Source of the DNA: Schistosoma haematobium | Taxonomy: Eukaryota; Platyhelminthes; Trematoda; Strigeidida; Schistosomatidae | Length of the DNA: 64,000 nucleotides | Assembly (NCBI RefSeq): GCF_000699445.3 | Contig: NC_067198.1 | Coordinates: 36,422,536 to 36,486,535 of the forward strand | Direction of reading: 5' to 3' | Shown: one piece after another, positions 1-11,838 of the stretch | Position numbering within the stretch: position 1 is the first letter of the stretch | Layout of the letters: each line of letters opens with the position of its first letter | Made by a program: the position numbers and the translations under genes | The notes under the pieces: generated by a model | What the model was told of the DNA's origin: nothing | Database searches by the model: none | Seen by the model: only the letters and a program-made list of their open reading frames with translations

Positions 1-180
1 GCTAAAGAATCCAAAAATTATACTAAGACAAAACTGTTATACCACTCTCATCGGTTTCTAATGATTTTTCAGTGAATGTCAACTTACGATAAATACTATC
101 TTTAAACTAAACTAACCCTTATAAAACACTAAATTTGTCTATTAATTATTATTATGAGTTAGAAATGAAAACTATTGAGG

Positions 181-400
181 CATGGCTCATTGGTCTAAAG
201 GTTAAGCGTTAGCGCGCATAAATGAAAATCCCGGGTCTGACTCTCACCTGCGGGATCGTGTATATGTGTTGCTGAGGGGTCCCATGCTAAGATGGAACAG
301 CTGTTCAAGGCCTCCATGTTTTCAATGGTTGTTTAACTTTGATTGACTCGGGATTTCGGTGATTTTCAACGATCTCTACAATCTTATACTTACAGTTACT
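181..400 (+). repeat. SINE-A copy, degenerate
   Basis: Reads in sense order: tRNA-like A-box region (ggctcattggtctaaaggtt), an eroded B-box region, a hammerhead-like segment and the SINE tail. The hammerhead is damaged (ctgaggggtccc, and ggaac in place of gaaac). It is an old copy judging by scattered substitutions. Confidence 0.75.
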
Positions 401-819
401 ACTGTCATTGCTACTAGCACTGATCAGTTCGTCTTAGGATATGTGTATCGTGATAGCGAGTCCTAAATAGAATGGAATGTATGTCCTGGTTTCTACCATT
501 AGATTTATTCCATCCTTACTAAAACTTTATGACTAGATAAAATTACCAAGTAATTCCTTTTGGGTTGAGTGTATGACAATAGAAACTGATCAGTTCCAGT
601 TCTTAACAACGGCAACGCAAAAATTAAATTCTTACAAATAAATTCATATTCGTTTTAACAAGTTACCATCTAAATGCATTAATGTTTGGAATGATATGTA
701 TTTGATTCGAATTTTAAAGTGAATGTCACTGAGGTTTAGATAAATCCGGCTGACAACTACCGGAAAGGGTAAGACACATTTCCCGGTCTCCACTGTTGAC
801 TACAATTCATTTTCATTAA

Positions 820-863
<44 letters not shown>

Positions 864-1149
864 TGGGGTATTGTAAAACGCTTGTATTTCACTTTGACTG
901 TATGAATTCAATTGTACTTTCTTCTCGTTTTACCAAGGGATTAACAGTTAGAAAGATATATTAACCATTAATATGCTTCGACTTAAGTTTTCCAGCATTT
1001 TGCATTGGGATACTTTTTTGAAGCATTTTGTAAAACTTCATGATTAATGATTCAGTTAATAAACACTTTTTAGTTAGTTAAATAAATAATAAAAAAAACA
1101 AGATAACTGAAAATTTCGTAACTCAGAGATTTAAGTCTATTACTCTCAT
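401..1149. other. Intergenic, no gene seen
   Basis: AT-rich DNA without a convincing ORF or splice-bounded exon. The only structure noted is a (TA)n run near its middle. Confidence 0.5.
820..860. repeat. (TA)n microsatellite
   Basis: About 20 uninterrupted TA units. Confidence 0.95.
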
Positions 1150-1530
1150 CAGTTAAAACAATCAGCTACAAAGTAGGACCAGACACATATATGCATCGGT
1201 TCAAGTTGCCATGCTTCATTAGTACAACAAGATTAACACCGAGTTCATAGAAGTAGTTAATTCAATGGTGGTAATATATAAAATAAAGATTGTGTATAAG
1301 GATATGACATAGGGAGAAAGAATTAATTCGTAGAAAGATATAAAGCAATTTAAATGTCACAGTTTAAGGGAAGACAAATAGTGTATACACCGACACCATT
1401 GTGATCGATTCTGAGCTATGTCACCCAGAGTCTCCAACCATTAGTTACGATAGTCACATGGACCCCAACCAATTAGTTTGTATCTACCACCATGGCTAAG
1501 ATTAGAAGTTAATGACTTCAAGGACTGATG
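1150..1530 (-). mobile_element. RTE/SR2-like non-LTR retrotransposon, 3' end
   Basis: On the minus strand the end of the RTE ORF can be read with decay: LIGWGPCDYRN, a stop, WLETLGDIAQNRSQW, then CIHYLSSLKL and a stop. The element's 3' UTR follows. The same 3' UTR recurs at 46922-47565, which ends in a clean CTGA-type tail. Only the last part of the element is here, the usual 5' truncation of target-primed insertion. Not functional. Confidence 0.85.
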
Positions 1531-2256
1531 ATACACTATTTATCATTAAATGTTACATGTTTATAATCTGATGTGTTATAATATTCGGTTAACTATTTTA
1601 AACAATCCCTATTTTGATTTATTAGTAAAATCATTAAAAAGAATTACATTCATCATAGAGTTTTCTTCTCATAGTTGATGATAGAATCATAGAAATAAAG
1701 CATATTTTCATTTAATGTCTATTCATCATCAATTAGATCAGTTCAGATTGACCTGAACTGAACTTCATAAGTTATGTTAATCAACATCAAGTTAGTATAG
1801 TTAACTATGTAAAGTATTAATTTTATTTTATGACCTCAAATCTATAGGAGGAAAAAGAAGAAGAAACTAACTACCTCATGCATAATAATAGTGATAATAT
1901 GACATTTTGTATGTGCTTTTATCGCCAATAGAAATGTAAAATAGACAATAATAATAATACAAATAGAAATAGAATTTAATTAAGGGAGAAATCTTGTCAA
2001 AATGTTGATGACTTTTACCTGACTCTTAAAATTCTGTGAATATTTCATTGTATTTTATATATACACCTTTCTTGATTCTTTCAGTTTTTATTCATTTATA
2101 GAAATATTCAATATATTGTAAGAATCACGTAGATGACCTAGAATTGTCAAGTAGATGACATTCAATTTCTTGATTGTTGAAACATTGTATACAATTAAAA
2201 TTTTATTATTTAAATTAAATAGTGTTTGGTCCCAAGTTAGTATGATTATTTTGAAT
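1531..2256. other. Intergenic, nothing seen
   Basis: AT-rich, no recognisable repeat arm or exon; short open frames are chance. Confidence 0.45.
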
Positions 2257-2350
<94 letters not shown>

Positions 2351-2355
2351 CACTC

Positions 2356-2397
<42 letters not shown>
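2257..2397. repeat. (CTTA)n microsatellite, an expanded retrotransposon tail
   Basis: About 35 CTTA units with one CTCACTCA interruption. It directly abuts the 3' terminus of the adjoining RTE fragment, whose relatives at 50881 and 37392 carry only 3-4 units of the same tetranucleotide, so this tract most likely grew from the element's tail. Confidence 0.92.
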
Positions 2398-2625
2398 GTC
2401 TGTTACTCCTCGTGAAGGAGCATAGGTCGCTCACCAGCATTCTCCATCCAACCCTGTCTTGGACAATCCTTTCCAGCTCCTTCCAGTTGTTATTCATCCT
2501 TTTCATATCTGCTTCTATTATCCGACGTAATGTGTTCTTTAGCCTTTCTCTTTTCCGCTTCCTTTCAGGATTCCAAGTTAGGGCTTGCCTCGTGATGCAG
2601 TTTGATGATTTGCATTACGAATCTT
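2398..2625 (-). mobile_element. RTE-like element (second lineage), 3' end
   Basis: The minus strand encodes [20 protein letters not shown], then [20 protein letters not shown], then [16 protein letters not shown], the C-terminus of an RTE-class ORF distinct from the GWGPRD lineage. It ends at the tetranucleotide tail. A longer copy lies at 50881-51290. No upstream reverse-transcriptase part is present. Confidence 0.88.
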
Positions 2626-2635
2626 ATGATTATTA

Positions 2636-2771
2636 TTACTGGTAGTAGTAATAGTAATATTAGTGGTAGTAATAATAATAATAATAGTAGTAGTAGTAGT
2701 AATAGTAGTTGTAGTAATAGTAGTGGTAGTAGTAGTAGTAATATTAGTGGTAGTAATAGTAGTTGTAGTAA

Positions 2772-2834
<63 letters not shown>

Positions 2835-2842
2835 CAGTAAGT
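2636..2842. repeat. Compound TAG/TAA trinucleotide repeat
   Basis: Interrupted (GTA)n/(ATA)n run ending in about 24 pure TAG units. Poly-Ser and poly-Leu frames across it are artefacts. Confidence 0.95.
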
Positions 2843-3770
2843 AGTTTGTATAAACACTTTCCACGTTAACTGTCTTAGGAATATTTCATATTTTCACTTC
2901 TAAAAAAAGAATACTCTTAGGGATCGTTTTAATAACTACTATTTTGAGATTTTATCGTGAATCAAACACTGTATTTCCTTAATATATTGGTTGAACATTG
3001 ATAAGAAAGAGGAAAACTGTAAGTCTTTGGTCTTTTTTTATTCTGCTTGTATAATAACTTATTTGAATTTAATTCTTAGTCTCTAGTTTCCTATATATCA
3101 TCAAGTGATCCAGTGGGATAATTTGAATGGAGTTATATAGCTTGAAGGTAATTGTTTAATCACTTTTAAAAAGATTGGGTTATCAGCGGATACTACAAAA
3201 TGATACTTGTACTAGAGTAGAAAATCGTGAACCAATGCATTTCGAACTTAGCGACTGAGTGGTTTCATGACTGAAGAGAAATCTGTAGGTCTTCTCTTTA
3301 AACCTTTACAGAACAAGGAGTGTGTGTTACTAAACAGTCTTAAGCTCAATTAAAACACTCGTTTAGTGATAAGTGATTTTCAATATTTCTGATCCAAACG
3401 ATATCAGTATTTGAAGAATGTAAGTTTCGATCCTCATTAATTCAGTTACTAGCTTTCGTATATGTAGATACAGACTTATGTTTATACTATTAATTCAGTC
3501 ATTTTAAAGCTGGATTACATAATCATGATATAATTCTGCTAATATTTTCCCCTTTTTGGCATAATTAAATGATATGAAATTATGGATAGGTAAGTTTAAT
3601 TAATGAATATTGTGAATTGACTGAAAATGACATTGTGAACCATTGGTTGTTGACTAAATTCTTATCAAATCATTTGCCAGTTACAGGTTTCGGTACTTGG
3701 ATTTGAGGCACACTATACGTATAAGAACTAGTGAAAATACCGATATACTCTAACCGAGATATTTGAAACA
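2843..3770. other. Intergenic, nothing seen
   Basis: No recognisable repeat or coding signal. Confidence 0.45.
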
Positions 3771-3779
3771 GGTTTCAAA

Positions 3780-4645
3780 AACGTGGCTTACTGGATGAGA
3801 GTCGAGCGCTCAAGCCACTGGGCAGTCGATCCAACTAAACAATCTCAAAACTACATGATAATACTGGAACTTGAAAGCTCTATGTTCGTTAACTGACACG
3901 ATTATCGGATGTATACAGTTGAAGAGTCCTAGAACTAAAACAAAACAGCTATTTGTTGGTAATTCATTCCCAAAAAACTCCTCCTCTAGTCCTTTGAGCG
4001 TTACTGTCGGTTCCAAGTCCGGATAGAGGAGGGTTGATCAAGTGTTTAGCAACCCCATCCCGTAGAAGAAACATTGTTAAGAAACAGTTAGCCAGAAAAG
4101 TAGTTTAAATCATTTAGCCTCTATCTTTGAAGTTGAAGGATCTTCATTCAGTTGAGTTGTGACGCGTCTTGTTGAAAGCCGGGATTCTTCGGAAGTCACG
4201 AGACCCATGTTCATTCTGATAACCAGTGGAACAATTAATATCGGCACATGGAATGTTCGGACACAGTGAGAGACTGAGAGGGCTAATCAAATAGCTACAG
4301 AAATGAAGAGATACAACTTGATGGCCCTCAGAATAAGAAAGACCAATTGGACTCAGACTGGATAGAAAAGACTAGATTCGGCAGAGATGCTGTTGTACTC
4401 TGGTCATGAAGAAGGAAATGCTTCGCATACATATGGAGTTGCACTGATGCTACCCAAAGAAGCACGAAAAGCACGAGAAAAATGGGAATCTCATGGATCC
4501 AGAATTTTCGAAAGAATAAGTAAGGGATTACAGTGAATATTATTCAATGTTATACACCTGAAAATAATATCAGTGATGGTAAAGGTCGGTTTTGTGAGAG
4601 GCTGCATTCGATCATAGAGAACTGCTCATGAAGTGACCTAACCAA
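3780..4645 (+). mobile_element. RTE/SR2-like element, orphan 5' part with decayed APE-type endonuclease
   Basis: The left part matches the RTE 5' leader also seen at 48580-48715 (shared ggttccaag.ccggata block). The right part translates as TINIGTWNVRTQ, a stop, IATEMKRYNLMAL, a stop, KRLDSAEMLLYSGHEEGNAS, HTYGVALMLPKEARKA and EKWESHGSRIFERI. This is the N-terminal apurinic/apyrimidinic-type endonuclease of RTE elements, which nicks target DNA before reverse transcription; the TWN motif is clear. At least three in-frame stops make it a pseudogene. It has no reverse transcriptase or 3' end downstream, odd because such insertions normally lose their 5' end. Confidence 0.85.
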
Positions 4646-4924
4646 CCCGGTAAGAAACTTAAACACTGGGTATGAAAATATCGTGTGAAGACAATCAGTG
4701 ATTGTTATTAAACCGAATTATTCTAATTTCATGGTTAATTATTCTGCAGGTTTACTCATTATAAAATGATCTCAATTAAAACACTATTGAAAACCAGGGA
4801 GTACTTGACATCTGTTTCATCATAGTGAATGACTTCTTATAAAGAGATCGTGACTAGCGGAGTTTAAACATATCTGAAGTAGAAAAGTTGATATCACTGC
4901 ATCGGATGATCGGTTTACTATATC

Positions 4925-5130
4925 TGAAGTTGAGTGAGGTCAGATATGTACTGTTTATGATGACTCAGAGGTACTAATGGTTAAGTGTACCTATAAGACC
5001 TGAAGGACCCGGGTTTGATCTTTGACGGGATCATGGATACACACTGCTGATACTAGAATATAACGGTTTTCTAGTGCTCCCCGGTTTACAATGGTATTCA
5101 AGCTGAAATCAATCCGTGATGAATGTAACC
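4925..5130 (+). repeat. SINE-A copy, degenerate
   Basis: Recognisable A-box area (actcagaggtactaatggtt), B-box area (gggtttgatctt), the sequence before the hammerhead (gatcatggatacacactgct) and part of the tail. The hammerhead core has lost several bases. Confidence 0.65.
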
Positions 5131-5981
5131 TATAAAAGGAATGGATCTCCACGAAAACCCTTCAACTACATTAATTAGTTGTTAATTTTACTGTAAAATA
5201 CTTTTAAATAGATTTTATTATTATCAATTATGTCTATAATGATTTGTTTGAAATAATTAGCTTACTGAATAAGGTGTTGCCATATTGCCATTTATTCACT
5301 GGGAAGAACGCAAGTCAAATAATGCTGTTGTATAGAAGATAAGTTAACAAAATAAGCTGATGTAATGAATTGATTATCGTAACGTATTAATTACATCTTC
5401 GATTGTAACTTTTACTCTAGTTCAGTGATCGAGTTTCTTATCCATAGTGATTGGATCGAGTAATTTTTGCTGAAATATTTATTTCTTCAATTTCTATCAT
5501 GTTAGGAAGGTTGACTGAAGAGATGTAAAACGAAAAATTATAAACCTAAGGTCTATAATACAAGTCATACAACTGACTGTAATGATATGTAATAGCTGTG
5601 AAATGCTTTTGACTGATAATTAACATTTCCACAATTATTCTTTTTTCATAAATACAAGAATTGGTTAATATCAATACTTCCTTACTGCAATCGAGTTCGA
5701 AAGTACTAATACTTAAAAAACTAACTACTACTCACTAAGTTGTAATGAGTTATTATCCCTAGTCAGATATCTAGTGAATTCTACAGTAACACATCCCGTT
5801 CAATCTGACTATAAAAAGTAACCCAGATTCTAATTTACTTTTTTTCAGTAGGGCGTCACTCGAGTGCATTTAACTTCACATCAAGACCTTTCTTTGTCTG
5901 CATATTCTATTGCATCTCTAAGGAGATATTTTTATTTACTGTACAGAGAAATAAATTGGTAATTAAACTTTTTAGATTGAT
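5131..5981. other. Intergenic, nothing seen
   Basis: AT-rich; no ORF above background, no repeat recognised. Confidence 0.45.
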
Positions 5982-6104
5982 ATCATGAGTGGATCAATGT
6001 TATAACACAATTGAAAACCTGGATATACTGGACGGTATTTTCGTCCTAGTTTGGACTCCTCAGCAGTGCGCATCCACGATCCCACACTCGGGGCTCTTAT
6101 TGAT
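5982..6104 (-). repeat. SINE-A fragment with hammerhead core
   Basis: Antisense tail and hammerhead segment, truncated before the B box. The hammerhead lies at 6025-6069: core CUGAGGA, stem II GUCC/GGAC and GAAA are kept, but the short stem III has lost its CG pairing and stem I has one mismatch. Activity is doubtful. Confidence 0.8.
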
Positions 6105-7854
6105 GAAGATAAAGTTACAAAAACGAATTAGTATTACTTACTAATTAAATTTTCCAATTCTTTTTTTTCATATGTCTTCCTTTTAGTGTTATTTTGCTGT
6201 AGTATACTATTCAATTTTTAATATGTTGAAAGATGATTTGATTGCCTATCATTTGTCATACATCATTCTCAACATATACATTCTCATAATAAAGTGACTT
6301 CTGCTTCTATTTGGGTTAAAATTTGAAGGTAGAAACAAATGTCTTACCACATCATGATAATACTCAGTTATCCTTTGATTCAGCCATCGCTCTAGACTGA
6401 ATTTGTAGAGATCGTTCAATCCGACCTAATTTGTAAATACTTTTCGTGAACATTCTTATCTTTCACCGTTCTTATTATTCATCGTTAAAAAAGTTATTTA
6501 AATCGTTATGTTAACTTGTTCAAACACACATAATGCACTGATTGTTGTCTAAATAGTACACGTTCCATTCACCGCGTTCCACATTCTCTCCTTCATTATT
6601 ATTATTATTATTAGCTTACCCCATCTCTAATGAAGTTTTTCACATCTATTCACAAATTACTACTTTCAGGATTCATCTAGCCTACTTATCTCTATACTAT
6701 CAGCATCTATCTACTACTACGAAAGTAATAAATTTGTGGATTTATTTTGAATCTGTTTGCGTGTGTAGACAAAAATTACCCATTAATAACCTATTGTGTA
6801 ACTGTTCCTATCAATCTCACGTTATTTATGGAATATTTTTATGTATTGATACATTTTCATAGACTTCGTTATAGATTTTCATCATTCATTTTTAGTTCAT
6901 GACAGATTCGATGAATGAAGTTTTCTGTAATGAATAAACTATTAGTATGGATGATAGTTTTCACTTAGAAACAACAGTTGTAACTGTACATCTCAGCAAT
7001 CGATCACTTCTTTAAACTAAATTATTTGCATGAACAGATGATCAAACGAAGTCTGAAGATTAACATTTGTAGAAATCAATGTTTCATCTAACCGTCTATA
7101 GCTGTTTTTCTGTTGAGACAGGGAGGTTTTTAAACACTGAATGTATATTACTACTAGTGATTTAGATCATATGGAAATTGATTATTTTATCTGGTGTCAT
7201 CAATGCACAAACTATTCTCTCTAGTATTCTTTTTTATCAAATAATTTCTTAAATTTCTCTTATTTAATAAAAATCATTCACATATTTCACTGACTAAAAC
7301 AAACACGAGTTTAGTATTGATATACTTACTACTCACATTTTTTAATAGTAATGGTTGTAATAATTTGAGCAACAGATGGACTTGTATACGCATGGACAGA
7401 AAGTTAGTAAATATCTCTTTCCTACTTTTGGAATCTTTTTAAATAGTTGAAGGCAACTAACAGGAAGCCCTCTTTAACCCAAGTTTCGTGATATTTTGGA
7501 TTTGTCACTAAAGGATATTTGATAATATTGAGGGAACCAATGCTCTCAGATGGACTCAAACAGGTGTCAATTACTGTTGTAGGCAGAGACATAAACACTG
7601 AAATATTTAGGAAGTGAATGGGTTTATATTTTAGATTTTGGTTAAAATACATTGATTAGCGTCAATCATCCAAGTAAATCAAGGGAGGTCAGCAATGGTC
7701 TTTTCGACAGAAACATCATAACATTTTCTTGAAATTATTGTGAAGAGTTGATAAATCGTAGAAACTCCATCTGAATTGTTTTGAAAGAAAGTTGGAGAGA
7801 TAAATTCTTAGTTGTCTTCCAGAATTTTAGCATATTTTCACAGTGAGGCTAGAA
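6105..7854. other. Intergenic, nothing seen
   Basis: Only a short (ATT)n run at 6595-6613. No coding or RNA gene signal. Confidence 0.45.
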
Positions 7855-8001
7855 AGTGCAATCCAGAACTCTTGTTTCAGATGCTAACACATTATCCACT
7901 CAGCTACTGGGTCCGACAGAGCAAACTGTCAGTTATCCAGGCTTAGTAGTTTTATGAAAAAATGCGTTAGCATTTGGAGTGATTGGTACTAGTCTCTTAT
8001 C
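7855..8001. repeat. Degenerate Sm-alpha-type heads in inverted orientation
   Basis: The minus strand at 7862-7925 resembles the tRNA-like head of the Sm-alpha-type unit (agtagctgagtggataa). The plus strand at 7963-8001 resembles the same head (gcgttagcatttggag, ggtactag). Both are strongly eroded, so the call is tentative. Confidence 0.4.
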
Positions 8002-8776
8002 TCAGTGTGAATAACAGTGGGATAGATATGTATAACCAGATGACTTGTCCTAAATGAGAAGAAATATACGCTATGAATACCCCTGTTAACTTCAGTAAAA
8101 AATCTACAAAGCATTTGTCCCTAATGGGATTATCAAACATTTTGGTCAAGAATCACATATATTAACAGCGGATCAATGTAAAGCCTTACAAATGCCTTTT
8201 ACACTGTTGTCATATTCAACTCGAAACCAGTTTTCGTTCCCAATTTATAACATTTTAACTGAGCTATTTAAAGTGAGACTACTTTTATCCAGTTTCAGTT
8301 TAAAGCTTAACAATATCCTAAATGTGGGATCATGGAACATATTTGAGACCTGAAATAACAAGGATAGTTTTCAATTCATGGATGTACACTATCAACTTTC
8401 ATCGATTATGAGTGAATTCTGTGGCGTTTATTGAATGTTGTTGTCCATGTCTCCTCTGTATTTAATTTTTTTTCTTGCGTTGGTTTCACATTAACTTTCC
8501 GCACAATCATATGCCCCTAAATTAAACACATCCAGGTTTCTTTCTAGTTAATAAAAAAAATTTCAAACACTTTTTTTTCAATCAATCAATCATTCTATTT
8601 AGACTGATTCTCTTAAGATGGCATGAAATGAAGCACACACTATCCAACTTGTAGTTGACCAGGCATTGGGATAATAATGATAATATGTTAACAGGTGATA
8701 AGATTAAATGGATAATACTTCACTCACTGTTATGCTAGTAAAAATGTTTCTGAAAGAAAACGGCTAAGTTAAGCTG

Positions 8777-8807
<31 letters not shown>

Positions 8808-9613
8808 CAGATCTGACTGTTCTCATACACAAATCTCAACTGGTGTTATGATAAACAAAATTATGAAGAAGGCCTTTTGAACAAGGAAAAAAATTTTTTT
8901 TACTCTTTAACGATCTGCTGTTTTACATCATTTCAAAATTGACAGTTTTAATCTTGTCTTCTACAAAGATTTCAGTAAATAGGTTTAATTGAAAGCAATG
9001 GAAAGACAGACAGAATGGGAATAAATAACTAAGATTTAATGTAAACAGAAATCATTATTATTATTATTATTCATGCAATCTCCATTCTATGAACCCAGTT
9101 GGTGATCATTCAATGTCTGTTTATATTGGACAATATAGATAAGTGTATATTTTGTATGATGTGTGTACGTGTCAATACAATGGAGTACAATTAACACATA
9201 TATATATATATATATATATAGAATATAATTTTATTCACCATTGTATATAACTGAATGAATATACTGACTGAAATACCCATATCTATCAATTTTAACAATG
9301 AATAAAACAGCATGAAACTCAATATGTAATTAATTTCAAATGACTTTTCATTTATTTACAGAATTATACAAACATACATCGTTGCAAAAGTATCATCATC
9401 AGTAGTAGATTTGTTCAATTTATTTTGTGATAAACTTTCTTCTTATTATTATCATAACCTTGATTACATCACAAGTTTACATACATTTGTGTTCGGTGTT
9501 ACTTTTTAGTCTCTTTTCCCTCTTTTTTTTTTTGTTCCTCACTCATTTACAACATTTCATATTCTGTCATTCAGTCACTTACCCACTCACTCACTCACTC
9601 ACTCACTCACTCA

Positions 9614-9647
<34 letters not shown>

Positions 9648-10334
9648 TAAGTAAACAGATTTTATTCTATAAATACAAAAGAAGTCTATTTCAACTAATA
9701 TGTGTAAATTTCATCATCTGAATGACATTCCTAATTGTTTTTATTGACTTACCAGTTGGAAGTCTTTCAATTTCTTGATAATTCCCTTTTAATATTATGA
9801 TGAGGATAGTGATAATAATAATAATAATAATTATTATTATTATTATTATACTACAGATGTTTCTCTTTCAACATACATCTATCTATATATGAAACAATGT
9901 TTGTTAACATAATGTAAAAAGTGTCTTCAAGGTGTTCAATCTGTTTTATTATTCTATTATTCATTTTAGATTCATTCCTTTACAATAAACCAACTAGACA
10001 CAATTAAATCATAAAATTCGATATACACATAAACAATAGAACTAAAAATCGGTGATTAAATCAAAATCAATATTTCATGGATAGTAATAATAATAATAAT
10101 AATAATAATCAATGTCTGTTTTGTTTCTGTAACACTGTCAAGTTGAAAATTATGTAATAAAGTTCAATGAAAGAAGAAGAAGAACAAAACTAGTCTTATT
10201 TTGATCGTAATCACGTATACAAGTACCATTTATATTTAAAAATGTTAATGAGTGTTAACACTTACAGAAATATACTTTGATAATATTGTAAAATGAATCT
10301 GATAACTTTTATTAATATTCTATTATTTTTTTGG
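8002..10334. other. Intergenic with several microsatellites
   Basis: Holds short TTC (8781-8809), ATT (9052-9073), AT (9199-9221), AAT/ATT (9811-9849) and TAA (10083-10110) runs. No gene recognised. Confidence 0.5.
9583..9645. repeat. (CACT)n then (AT)n compound microsatellite
   Basis: About 8 CACT units run directly into about 14 AT units. Confidence 0.93.
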
Positions 10335-10500
10335 TTGAAATCATGAACCGATTGATGTTAGACCACCATTGAAAACCTGAAAGGATTGGACGACCGTTTC
10401 GTCCTATTGTAGGACTCCTCAGAAGTGTGCATCCACGATCCCGCTAGCGCGATTCGAACCCAGGGCCTTCAGTCTTGTGCGCTAACGCTTGACCTACTGT
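10335..10500 (-). repeat. SINE-A copy, truncated
   Basis: Antisense tail, hammerhead and B box (gattcgaaccc reads gggttcgaatc on the minus strand), ending in the A-box region. Core CUGAGGA, stem II and GAAA are intact, but the two stem I strands no longer pair well. Confidence 0.85.
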
Positions 10501-10549
10501 AGTTTTCCAGGAAATTGTTTAAACAAAAAGAAAATTAAAATAAGTAATT

Positions 10550-10832
10550 TAATAGTTGAATTCATGAGTCAATTAAAACTAGATCACCCTGGAAAACCTG
10601 GAAGCATTGAACGGTCATTTCGTCCTAGTATGGGACTATTCAGCAGTGTATATCCACGACTCCGATTACGGGAATCGAACCAAAGACCTATTGGTTTAGC
10701 GCACGAACACTTAACTTTTAGACTATTGAGCCTGTATTCAATGGTGATAATGTTCATGGTGGTCTGGCTTTAATTGACTCATGAATTCAACTAATAAATC
10801 AATAAAATATCCAAAACATCCCCTTCTGATAA
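10550..10832. repeat. SINE-A inverted composite
   Basis: The minus-oriented arm runs from tail through B box to past the A box (10550-10720). A plus-oriented tail follows (about 10735-10832). Both arms carry the variant tttaattgactcatgaattc rather than the commoner cttcaattgactcatgattt. In the left arm the hammerhead core is mutated (CUGAAUA). Confidence 0.82.
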
Positions 10833-11741
10833 AATAAATATATAAATCACATTTAGTTTGTTACAGACAAGTTGCTAGTGTTCCATTTTATGAAAGCTGA
10901 TCAATGGACGTGATACTGCCAAGTTTGAAGTACCCATTATCTATCTATTTTTTTAAAACAGCTGAAGATCATAACTTTTTATGAAATCAGATCAATAACG
11001 CAAATTTATCTTTGTGAATATTATACTATTCAACTACTACGTGAAAGTTATTCAGTTAGTATTTTCAATATCCATCAATTTTTTGTTGTTGTTTCCTTAT
11101 ATGAATGAATTATTCTATCATCTTTTAACTCGGTTTATTCTATTAGTAAAATTTCTTCATTAGAACTGTTAGAATATTTCTTTTTTGCAACTAATTATTT
11201 AGTATGTAAACAGTTATTATTTGGTGTGTCAATTTTATGACGATAATGATAACTTGTTATCATGAAATAACTCATGAGTTTGTTTCATTTCCAAGATTAT
11301 ATCTGAATACTGAGTAGAATACAGTCAGCTTTTGAAATTATACAGTATTGGATTCATTGGATGCTTGATGTAATAGAAATATTACCAGTAGTCATATTCC
11401 TTAAATGGTGATCTGAAGCATATAATCATTCATGATGAACACTCAAAGCTTATTTTCGCATTATGGAAACTATGCATCTCAATATTGGAGTTTGAGCAAG
11501 CACCCTTGTAGAGCAATCAACACATACATAGTTCCAACTGTACACCCAGAAACCAAAAAGCTACCACTTCAAGTTGACTTAAATATCCATGTTGATATAT
11601 ATATATATATATATATATAAATGCTCTTTACCTATGGAGGATCTTGCTGTCAACTAGTTTCACACCTGATGAGGTTCTAGATCCTCACTACTAAGGATGA
11701 ATTTAGAGCTAAACTCTGTAATTATTTGTAATAATACTTAA
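10833..11741. other. Intergenic, nothing seen
   Basis: Contains only an (AT)n run at 11597-11620. Confidence 0.45.
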
Positions 11742-11838
11742 CAATTCAATTTATAAGTCCATCTAAGCTAGAGCACCATTGAAAACCTGAAAGCACTGGA
11801 CAACCGTTTCATCAAAGTGTGTGACTCCTCAGAAGTGA
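11742..11838 (-). repeat. SINE-A fragment with covarying hammerhead
   Basis: Antisense tail and hammerhead segment. The core CUGAGGA and GAAA remain. Stem II has changed to GUCA/UGAU, which still pairs with one wobble. Confidence 0.75.

Noticed and set aside
2565..2869. Poly-Leu, poly-Ser and poly-Val frames
   Set aside because: Low-complexity TAG/TAA repeat read on both strands.
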